Assembly: GCA_019114925.1 (NCBI GenBank) | Contig: DXEO01000206.1 | Coordinates: forward strand, 1-6,352 | Length of the DNA: 6,352 bases | Direction: 5' to 3' | Origin: Candidatus Corynebacterium faecipullorum | GTDB lineage: Bacteria; Actinomycetota; Actinomycetes; Mycobacteriales; Mycobacteriaceae | In this document: positions 1 through 5,422 of the stretch, one piece after another | Layout of the letters: the number at the start of each line of letters is the position of its first letter | How positions within the stretch are numbered: the first letter of the stretch is position 1 | Notes under the pieces: model-generated | What the model saw: only the letters and a program-made list of their open reading frames with translations | Databases searched by the model: none | Told to the model about the DNA's origin: nothing | Made by a program: the position numbers and the translations under genes

Positions 1-3000
1 GCGCGCTTGAGGGTGTCGCGGACCTCAGGGGCGAGGTAGTTCAGCAGGCCGGCGATGACGGCGGTGGCGCCTTCCGCGCCGAAGAGGGCGCCGAGGATGG
101 CGGGAAGGACGCTTCCGCTACCCCGGCTCGAGCCGCTGTTGCTGCTCGAGTTGTCGCTGCTGCTGCCGCTGGAGCCGTTGTCGGTGTTGTCACCTTGGTT
201 GCCGGCGGTGACTTCCACGACGCGGGAAGCCAAGGCTTGGTTACCGGCGGAGTCCGTGACGGCGTAGGTGACGGAGTACACGCCCGGCTTGGCGGTGTCG
301 ATGTTGCCCACCACCTTCACTTTGTCGGTGAGGTCACCGTCCTTATCGTCCTTGGCGCTGACACCTTCGAGGAGGTTGGCTTCAGCGCCCTTGGTGATGG
401 TGAGCTTGTCGCTGGGGACGCTGAGCTCAGGGGCAGTGTTATCCGTCGACTGTTCCTGCGCGGTGAAGACGCCGAACTGGCGCACGATGCCAGGCTTGGT
501 GCCCTCCGTGGAGGAGGCATCGGCGGAGGTGGCGTACCAGCCATAGGCTTCGCCAGCCTTGACGTCCTTGTAGGTCACGCTGGCAGGCCAACCGGACTTG
601 GCGGTGTCTGTGCCAATCTCCTTGCCGGTATCGGTCAAGGCGAGCATGGAGTTCGTCGCAAAGCTGGTCTTGCGGGTCTGGAACTGGATAGGAATACGGA
701 ACTCGTCCTCGTGGCCGTTGTAGCGCTGGCGGTCGTCGTACTCGGTGGCGTTGTGGTCGTCGAGAAGCGGCGAATACGTATCCACGATCATCTCTGAATT
801 CTGCAGATCGAATTGCAGGAGGCGCAGGTAGCTGGAACCAAACCGCAAGCCGGTGTCACCGTCATAGTCGCCGATCTCCGTCAGACCCAGCTCATCGGAG
901 CCGACCTCGTAGAACTGGTAGTCCGCAAGAAGCTCCACCACGTGGTTGTTGGTGTGACCGACGTCCTTGCGGCTGACGATGGACACGCCATGCTCGTGGC
1001 CGGCCAGCACCAGGGCCACGTTGGGGTTCTTCTGGATGACGTTCTCATAAACCATCACACCGTCGTGGGAGAAGTCCGAGCCGCGGCCATCCGGGCTAGC
1101 GGAAGGCTTGAGGTAGGCGTGGGTCAACAAGATGGCGTTGCGGTCGGAGTACTGCTTGAGCACCTTATCCGCCCACGCGGCTTCCTCCTCAGTGACGTCA
1201 TAGCCCAAGTGCAGGGCGATGAAGTCCATGCCGTTGGTGGAAAACAGGTCATAGTGGTTGTCGTTATCGCCCTCAGCATAGGGGTGATAAGAGGCATCCT
1301 GCTCAGCCCACTTACCCTTGCCCTGCTGAGCCTCGTAGCGCTCCGGACCAAAGTACTCGTTGTAGAGGTTGTCGGCGCCGACATCCGCGCCGCTTTGGTT
1401 GTCGTGGTTGCCCGGCAGCACGCCGTTGACCACGCCGGCGTCCTCCAGAATCTTCTGGGCGTTGGAGGCTACCTCGAATTCCTTCTTGGCATTTGCCCGG
1501 TCATTGCCCGCGCCAATCCAGTTCTCGATGATGTCACCGGTGTGCGCGGAGTAGGCGATCTTGCGCTCCTCGGCGTTATCGGCAATCCATTGGGTGGCCG
1601 CGGTGTAGCTTTCTTCCCACTTCTTGCGCTCCTCGGCGGTGGCCTTTTCTACCGCGCCCTCGGAGAGGTACTGGGTATCGGTGTGGTGAGCGATGGAGAA
1701 GTCATAGTCACTAGTGGCGGCGAACTCTTCGTTGACGGGCTCGTTGAGGTCATCGGCAAAGACGTCGTAGCCCACCAGCATGGTGTGGATGGTGTCGCCG
1801 TCGACGAAATCTTGGTTGACCTCCGCGCTGAGGCTGACTTGGGCGTCGGCTGCGCCGCGGGTTTCTGCCAACTTCTCCCAGCTATTGCTCTTGGTGTTCC
1901 AGGCCATGAGGCGCACTGAGCGCTTGGGGTCCACGGTGCCGGACCAGGCGATGTCGTGGGTTTTCTTCTCAGGGTCCTGGAGCTTCAGGTCAAAGCGCTG
2001 GAAGGGCATGTGCTCCGTGGAGCTGGTCTCCTGGGCATCCTCGTTGTCCGGGTTGAGGGCCTTGTCGAAGTCCTCGCCGTCTTCATACTTAAAGTCCAGG
2101 CTCTCCGGGATATCCGTGAAGGTGCCTTGGAAGCCCTTCTCCGCTACAGCCACATCGGCTTCAGTGAAGGTGGTCTCCACTTCCCCACCGCTCGGGTTAT
2201 CTGCGCGAGCGGAGATGGTCACGCCCTCGCCGCTCGGCGTGGAGTCGGTGCCGGCGGCCCCCGGGAGGTTGCCGGAGGTGAAATCGATGGTCTGGGAGAT
2301 AGGGTTGCCAAAGACATCGCGGCCCTCGGCCTGGATGGAGTGGTTTCCTTCCTTGAGGCCAGCTCCGATTTCCTGCCCCAGCTCGATGTCCTCGCCGTCC
2401 AGGGTGTAGGTGAGCTCGCGGGAGATGAGGGCATCGTTGTTGAACTGGACGTCGAAAGTCACCGGGCCCGTCAGGTGCTGACCCGCGCTCGGGGTGGAGC
2501 CGGTGATCTCGGCCTTCTTATCGGTGCTCAGGTTGGAGTCCTCGTAGAGGGCGGAAACCTCATCTTCGCCCAGCGGATCGGAGAAGATGCGGGCCTCGCT
2601 AACCACGGCATCGGAGTAGAACTGGGCGGCGTTATCCCGGCCAGAATCCGCGCCGATCATCACGGCGGTGGAATTGGACTTGGGCTTGGTCACCTCACCG
2701 TTGATCTCGGTGTTCTCGGCCACCTTGGCCCCGTTGACGTAAAGCTCGCTCTTGTTTCCGTCATAGACACCGACCGCGTGGTACCACTGGCCCGGCTCCA
2801 CCTGCTGCTGGGCCTTCTTGTAGCCATCGCTGCCGTTGACGGTGAAGGTGAGCTGGTCACCGTAGATGACCATGGCCCAGCCGCCGGCTTCCTTGTTGGC
2901 ACAGAGGCTCTTTTCATTGCCGTCGAAGTCCCCGTCGTAGCGGAAGACGCACTCGACAGTGAAGCCGTCCTTGATCTGGTCAAACTTATCCCCAATATCG

Positions 3001-3260
3001 AAGCCGACGGCATCCCTCCGGCCGTCGAAGTGGGCCACGGGGCGCTCGAGCACGCTGTCTTGCTCCACTGTGGGCTCGCCGATCTTCAGCGGTTCGGCAT
3101 CGGAGGCGGAGTTGCTGATGACGCCGTTCTCGAAGGAGAGATCCAGGATGTCCGCCTGGGGCAGGTCCTGGGCGGAGGCGAGTGCAGGAGAGACGAGGCT
3201 GGAGCCAACGAGGCTGATAGAGGCAATGAGCGCGGCTTTATGCAGCTTTTTCTGAGACAC
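1..3260 (-). CDS. Exported LamG / metallophosphoesterase / Ig-like multidomain surface protein (3' end cut by window)
   Basis: The frame is open without interruption for 1086 codons and runs off the left edge. The start is GTG at 3258-3260, with AAGGAA six bases upstream. Residues 1-30 form a signal peptide: basic MSQKKLHK, a hydrophobic core, and an Ala-x-Ala site near 26-30. Residues about 38-240 are a LamG jelly-roll domain (LDLSFENG; WYHAVGVYDG; LYVNGAKV). About 243-330 is an Ig-like module and about 345-500 an unassigned beta-rich region. About 520-770 is a calcineurin-like phosphoesterase with D528-T-Q530, G575-D576, G617-N-H-D620, H714 and G754-H-E-H757. About 943-1019 is an Ig-like DUF5011-type domain (KDDKDGDLTD), then a Ser/Gly/Asn linker and a hydrophobic tail. 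The family hydrolyses phosphomono- or diesters with a dinuclear metal centre; LamG domains often bind glycans. Extracellular action on a phosphorylated surface polymer or nutrient is inference; the substrate is unknown. An in-frame ATG at 3312-3314 lacks a ribosome site and would bury the signal peptide. Confidence 0.93.
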   Translation of the reverse strand, partial: MSQKKLHKAALIASISLVGSSLVSPALASAQDLPQADILDLSFENGVISNSASDAEPLKIGEPTVEQDSVLERPVAHFDGRRDAVGFDIGDKFDQIKDGFTVECVFRYDGDFDGNEKSLCANKEAGGWAMVIYGDQLTFTVNGSDGYKKAQQQVEPGQWYHAVGVYDGNKSELYVNGAKVAENTEINGEVTKPKSNSTAVMIGADSGRDNAAQFYSDAVVSEARIFSDPLGEDEVSALYEDSNLSTDKKAEITGSTPSAGQHLTGPVTFDVQFNNDALISRELTYTLDGEDIELGQEIGAGLKEGNHSIQAEGRDVFGNPISQTIDFTSGNLPGAAGTDSTPSGEGVTISARADNPSGGEVETTFTEADVAVAEKGFQGTFTDIPESLDFKYEDGEDFDKALNPDNEDAQETSSTEHMPFQRFDLKLQDPEKKTHDIAWSGTVDPKRSVRLMAWNTKSNSWEKLAETRGAADAQVSLSAEVNQDFVDGDTIHTMLVGYDVFADDLNEPVNEEFAATSDYDFSIAHHTDTQYLSEGAVEKATAEERKKWEESYTAATQWIADNAEERKIAYSAHTGDIIENWIGAGNDRANAKKEFEVASNAQKILEDAGVVNGVLPGNHDNQSGADVGADNLYNEYFGPERYEAQQGKGKWAEQDASYHPYAEGDNDNHYDLFSTNGMDFIALHLGYDVTEEEAAWADKVLKQYSDRNAILLTHAYLKPSASPDGRGSDFSHDGVMVYENVIQKNPNVALVLAGHEHGVSIVSRKDVGHTNNHVVELLADYQFYEVGSDELGLTEIGDYDGDTGLRFGSSYLRLLQFDLQNSEMIVDTYSPLLDDHNATEYDDRQRYNGHEDEFRIPIQFQTRKTSFATNSMLALTDTGKEIGTDTAKSGWPASVTYKDVKAGEAYGWYATSADASSTEGTKPGIVRQFGVFTAQEQSTDNTAPELSVPSDKLTITKGAEANLLEGVSAKDDKDGDLTDKVKVVGNIDTAKPGVYSVTYAVTDSAGNQALASRVVEVTAGNQGDNTDNGSSGSSSDNSSSNSGSSRGSGSVLPAILGALFGAEGATAVIAGLLNYLAPEVRDTLKR
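108..203 (-). other. Ser/Gly/Asn/Asp-rich linker codons in the exported phosphoesterase
   Basis: Residues about 1020-1050 of the large exported protein are almost only Ser, Gly, Asn and Asp. They begin GNQGDNTDNG and end SSRGSGS, and are written with repetitive AGC/TCG-type codons. The linker separates the last Ig-like domain from a hydrophobic tail that starts VLPAILGALFG. It probably acts as a flexible spacer lifting the domains off the cell envelope. The codon repetition makes the stretch prone to length variation between strains. Confidence 0.8.
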
Positions 3261-3265
3261 AAAAA

Positions 3266-3271
3266 TTCCTT
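3266..3271 (-). promoter_or_regulatory. Ribosome binding site of the exported phosphoesterase gene
   Basis: Read on the minus strand the sequence is AAGGAATTTTTGTG. The AAGGA core lies six bases before GTG. This decides the start at 3260 in favour of GTG over the in-frame ATG at 3312-3314, which has no purine-rich stretch at a suitable distance. Confidence 0.75.
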
Positions 3272-3307
3272 GACAGTTAGCACAAATGAAGAGACTTCCG
3301 CTGCGGG

Positions 3308-3334
3308 CAGGCATCACGGGGCCTGGCGGCAGGC
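3308..3334 (-). repeat. Three-armed inverted repeat (CAGGC / GCCTG / CAGGC) in the leader
   Basis: On the plus strand CAGGC at 3308-3312, GCCTG at 3321-3325 and CAGGC at 3330-3334 follow one another. The middle arm can pair with either outer arm, giving loops of 8 or 4 bases, so the two hairpins exclude each other. The element ends about 48 bases before the GTG of the exported phosphoesterase. Stems are only five base pairs and no T tract follows, so a regulatory role is uncertain. Confidence 0.35.
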
Positions 3335-3380
3335 GGACCTGACTGAGGTTAGGTGACCGGTTTTAAGAAGAGTTGTCAGC

Positions 3381-3409
3381 TATGTAACGGCCAAGTGAAT
3401 GGTGTTCAA
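3381..3409 (-). promoter_or_regulatory. Candidate promoter for the exported phosphoesterase gene
   Basis: Read on the minus strand, TTGAAC (3409-3404) is followed after 17 bases by TACATA (3386-3381). The -35 element and the spacing are acceptable, but the -10 element matches TATAAT at only three of six positions. It would give a leader of roughly 110 bases. It overlaps the short inverted repeat TGAA-N5-TTCA at 3396-3408, which could be an operator. This is a weak call made by eye. Confidence 0.28.
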
Positions 3410-3461
3410 CTACTGGGTGACAGGTGTCTCTTGGGATGCCGCGCCGTTGCGTGGGGCTCGG

Positions 3462-3504
3462 TGCTGCTGGACTGGGCGCTGTTCTGCTGCTGGACTTGGT
3501 GCTG
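3462..3504. repeat. Imperfect direct repeat, two 20-base units at 23-base spacing
   Basis: Units at 3462-3481 and 3485-3504 match at 18 of 20 positions (core TGCTGCTGGACT). They lie 13 bases past the dgt stop codon in noncoding DNA. A weaker third echo follows (GTGCTG and TCTGG near 3500-3516). The period of 23 is not a multiple of three, so this is not a peptide repeat. Function unknown; it may be simple slippage-derived sequence. Confidence 0.6.
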
Positions 3505-3516
3505 TCTGGGTGCTGG

Positions 3517-4791
3517 CTAGCTGAGGAAACCAAAAAGGTCCGCGCTGCGCTGCGCCAGGCGCTCCAGGCGGGATTCTGTCATGGAGGCAATCTGGTCGAT
3601 GATGGCGCGGTCACGCTCCAGATCGGTGTCGGCTTGCTTCCACCACAGGGCGAAGGTGGCATCCAGCGAGCCCGGCGCGCCGGCCACCAGGTAGTCGTAG
3701 ACGCGGTAGATGCGCTCGCGCTGGCGGTCCTGGCGGGACAGGTGGGCGGGCTCATCCATGACGTAGAGCACGGCGATGGTTTTCAGCAGCGTTACCTCCG
3801 CCACTGCGCCCGGCGGGACGGCGAGGTCACCGTGCATGCGGCCGAGTGGGCCGTCGTTAGCCGCCAGCGTGGCGGACACGGTGGCGCCAACATAGCGGCC
3901 GACGAGCTCCGAGGTCATCTTCTTTAAGTTGGCATAAGAGCGCAGGGAGTAATCGAAATTGCCGATGGCGTTGATGACATCGAGCTGGCGCAGGCGGTCG
4001 GCGGCCTCGAGGAGCTCATCGGCAGTACCGCCGAAGGCCTTCGCGCCCTTGTCCGCGAGGTTGGCCAGCTCCACCAGGTCCCAGAGAACGCTCAAAGAGA
4101 TGCGGCGGGAGATGATGCCGTCTTCGACGTCGTGGACGGAATAAGCGATGTCATCCGACCAGTCCATGGCCTGGGCTTCCATGGACTTGCGCTGATCGGA
4201 GTGGCCCTTTCGGAGCCACTCCAGAACATCCGCGTCTTCGTCGTAGGCGCCGTATTTGCGGTTGGTCGTGCCATCCGGGTTGGTCTTGGTCCAGGGGTAT
4301 TTGCAGGCGGCATCGAGTGAGGCGCGGGTGAGGTTGAGGCCATAGCTGCGCGGGCCCGCCGGAGTATCCAACACTACCTTGGGCTCCAGCTTGGTCAGGA
4401 TGCGCAAGGTCTGGGCATTGCCCTCGAAGCCACCGAGGGCCACCTCGTTGAGGGCATTCTCGCCGTTGTGGCCGTAGGGCGGGTGGCCGATGTCATGCGT
4501 CAGGCCCGCCATATCGCACAGGTCCGGGTCCAGGCCTAAGCCCGCACCGATGCTGCGGGAAATCTGGCTGACCTCCAGAGAGTGTGTCAGCCGGGTGCGC
4601 GGGGTATCGCCATCGCGCGGGCCCACCACTTGGGTCTTATCCGCCAGGCGGCGCAGGGCCGCAGAATGCAGGACGCGGGCGCGGTCGCGGGAGAAGGCGC
4701 CGCGGTGCTCCTCACTTTTGAGCAGGGCCGAGCCTTTGGGAGTCTCGGGGGCAAGGCGGGCGACATCTTCTGCGCGATAGGAATAGCTCAC
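3517..4791 (-). CDS. dgt: Deoxyguanosinetriphosphate triphosphohydrolase-like protein (dNTPase, HD superfamily)
   Basis: The product has 424 residues and is complete. The family cleaves dGTP, and in type 2 members other dNTPs, to the deoxynucleoside and tripolyphosphate in the cytoplasm, controlling dNTP pools. The N-terminal signature FSRDRARVLHSAALRRLADKT spans residues 33-53. The metal-binding set is H70 (RLTHSLEV), H99-D100 (GLTHDIGHPPYGHNGE) and the Asp pair 213-214 (WSDDIAYSVHDVED). GGFEGNAQTLRIL at 120-132 is the conserved loop of type 2 dNTPases. It closely resembles corynebacterial Dgt over its whole length. The start is GTG at 4789-4791, giving MSYSYRAED. The reading frame stays open further upstream, but that part overlaps the preceding gene and encodes an Arg/Pro-rich shadow. 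The ribosome site is poor and only 11 bases separate it from the upstream YdcF-like gene, so translational coupling is likely. The stop is TAG. Confidence 0.96.
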   Translation of the reverse strand: MSYSYRAEDVARLAPETPKGSALLKSEEHRGAFSRDRARVLHSAALRRLADKTQVVGPRDGDTPRTRLTHSLEVSQISRSIGAGLGLDPDLCDMAGLTHDIGHPPYGHNGENALNEVALGGFEGNAQTLRILTKLEPKVVLDTPAGPRSYGLNLTRASLDAACKYPWTKTNPDGTTNRKYGAYDEDADVLEWLRKGHSDQRKSMEAQAMDWSDDIAYSVHDVEDGIISRRISLSVLWDLVELANLADKGAKAFGGTADELLEAADRLRQLDVINAIGNFDYSLRSYANLKKMTSELVGRYVGATVSATLAANDGPLGRMHGDLAVPPGAVAEVTLLKTIAVLYVMDEPAHLSRQDRQRERIYRVYDYLVAGAPGSLDATFALWWKQADTDLERDRAIIDQIASMTESRLERLAQRSADLFGFLS

Positions 4792-4802
4792 GGTGTTTAA
4801 GT

Positions 4803-5387
4803 TTAGGCGGAGTCCTGGTCTTCCTGGGTCTGCCTCGCGCCAATGACGCGGTGACGCAGGGCCTGGTTGGGGCGGATGAGGCGCTCGATGCGGTAGAAGG
4901 CCGCGCGCACGCCTTCGCTGCGCTTCTCCCCCAGCAAGGTGCGCAAGCCCAGGTAGGCCAGGCCGCCGGTCTCGTGGGCAAGGTAGCGCCACCAGGGGAT
5001 GGAGAAACGCGGGGAAGGATAATAGGGCGTGCCCATAACGGTCGCGGTGATTCCTTCTTGGCGGGCGATGAGGAAAGTGCGCAGGCGGTGGAGAGGGTCG
5101 GTGATGATGACGGCCTCTCTCACACCCAGCTCGTCGCGGGCGGCAGCCAGCTCACTGCGGGTGTCGAGGCCTTCTTCCAGGGCGGTGACGTGCAGGGGTT
5201 CGTCGGCAAGCATGCGCTTAGCCACCCCGGCTTCGGTGAACCTATCGCCGGGCAGCTTCCCGCCGACGGTGATGATGGGCAGGTCGTGCGCGGCGGCGTA
5301 CTCGGCAGCGAAGCGGACGCGGCCGCTCAGGATGCGGGAGGGGCGTCCGCTGTACTGCGCAGCACCCAGGACAATAACGTACTTCAC
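4803..5387 (-). CDS. YdcF-like protein, DUF218 domain
   Basis: The product has 194 residues with a GTG start at 5385-5387 and a TAA stop. The DUF218 (YdcF/SanA/ElyC) fold begins at once: MKYVIVLGAAQYSGRPS (1-17), SGRVRFAAEY (21-30), the glycine pair of TVGGK (40-44), TEAGVAKRML (51-60), LDTRSEL (74-80, where relatives often carry an NTxEN motif) and ITDPLHRLR (95-103, the VTS..H..R motif). A Trp pair and aromatic residues follow near 131. There is no signal peptide or membrane segment, so it should be cytoplasmic, unlike membrane-anchored SanA and ElyC. The biochemical role of the family is poorly known; YdcF was reported to bind S-adenosylmethionine, and ElyC affects cell-envelope synthesis. 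It lies 11 bases upstream of dgt on the same strand and is divergent from the TPM gene. The assignment to the domain is firm; the function is not. Confidence 0.88.
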   Translation of the reverse strand: MKYVIVLGAAQYSGRPSRILSGRVRFAAEYAAAHDLPIITVGGKLPGDRFTEAGVAKRMLADEPLHVTALEEGLDTRSELAAARDELGVREAVIITDPLHRLRTFLIARQEGITATVMGTPYYPSPRFSIPWWRYLAHETGGLAYLGLRTLLGEKRSEGVRAAFYRIERLIRPNQALRHRVIGARQTQEDQDSA

Positions 5388-5396
5388 TGCCTGACC

Positions 5397-5402
5397 ACTC
5401 TA
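5397..5402 (-). promoter_or_regulatory. Candidate -10 element for the YdcF-like gene and dgt operon
   Basis: TAGAGT read on the minus strand fits the corynebacterial TANANT consensus. It ends nine bases before the GTG at 5387. Transcription would start at or within a few bases of the start codon. This suggests a leaderless or nearly leaderless mRNA and agrees with the absence of a usable ribosome site. No TTG-type -35 element is visible at the right distance, but that element is often weak in this genus. Confidence 0.4.
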
Positions 5403-5409
5403 GCGCGGT

Positions 5410-5418
5410 GGAGGAAGG
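5410..5418 (+). promoter_or_regulatory. Ribosome binding site of the TPM-domain gene
   Basis: GGAGGAAGG is a near-perfect purine-rich site. GGAGG (5410-5414) lies eight bases before GTG 5423, eleven before GTG 5426 and seventeen before ATG 5432, all in the same frame. The spacing favours one of the GTG codons over the ATG that a simple start rule would choose. Confidence 0.75.
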
Positions 5419-5422
5419 TATC

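Larger units (their letters stand above)
3261..3516. other. Intergenic region between dgt and the exported phosphoesterase gene
   Basis: These 256 bases contain no convincing gene. From the phosphoesterase start outward they hold its ribosome site, a GC-rich stretch with short inverted repeats (3308-3334), a sequence resembling half a DtxR box (3344-3362), a weak promoter candidate (3381-3409) and an imperfect direct repeat just past the dgt stop codon (3462-3504). No GC-rich stem followed by a T tract was found, so a factor-independent terminator for dgt is not evident. Dgt transcripts could partly run on into the phosphoesterase gene. Confidence 0.7.
5388..5422. promoter_or_regulatory. Short divergent spacer between the YdcF-like and TPM genes
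   Basis: Only 35 bases separate the two divergent start codons. The spacer holds a strong plus-strand ribosome site and a minus-strand -10-like hexamer. The plus-strand promoter must therefore lie at least partly inside the 5' end of the YdcF-like gene. TAACGT at 5375-5380 fits the loose corynebacterial TANNNT pattern, but no good -35 element is seen. The two promoters would be back to back, so their activity may be linked. Confidence 0.5.

Noticed and set aside
3261..3314. Earlier in-frame ATG start (3312-3314) for the exported phosphoesterase
   Set aside because: It has no ribosome site and would put 18 residues, including two Cys, before the signal peptide; GTG 3260 has AAGGA at six bases.
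195..3356. Three long open plus-strand frames (195-797, 813-1919, 1956-3356)
   Set aside because: They are antisense to the large exported phosphoesterase. Their proteins are Val/Gly/Leu-rich without domains, as expected opposite GC-rich codons, while the minus frame has clear LamG, phosphoesterase and Ig motifs in one unbroken frame.
3392..3412. Possible GlxR (CRP-type) site TGTGA-N6-TCACA
   Set aside because: Only the TCAC half is present, the other half does not match and the spacing is off by one.
3409..3516. In-frame open stretch after the dgt TAG (Gln/Ser/Pro-rich, about 36 codons)
   Set aside because: Dgt relatives end at the same place (GFL-type C-terminus), and the local repeat has a period not divisible by three, so it does not behave as coding sequence.
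3261..3516. Factor-independent terminator after dgt
   Set aside because: Short stems exist but none is followed by a T-rich run on the minus strand.
4792..4992. N-terminal extension of dgt to an ATG at 4992
   Set aside because: The extension overlaps the end of the YdcF-like gene, is Arg/Pro-rich and has no counterpart in Dgt proteins; GTG 4791 gives the usual length.
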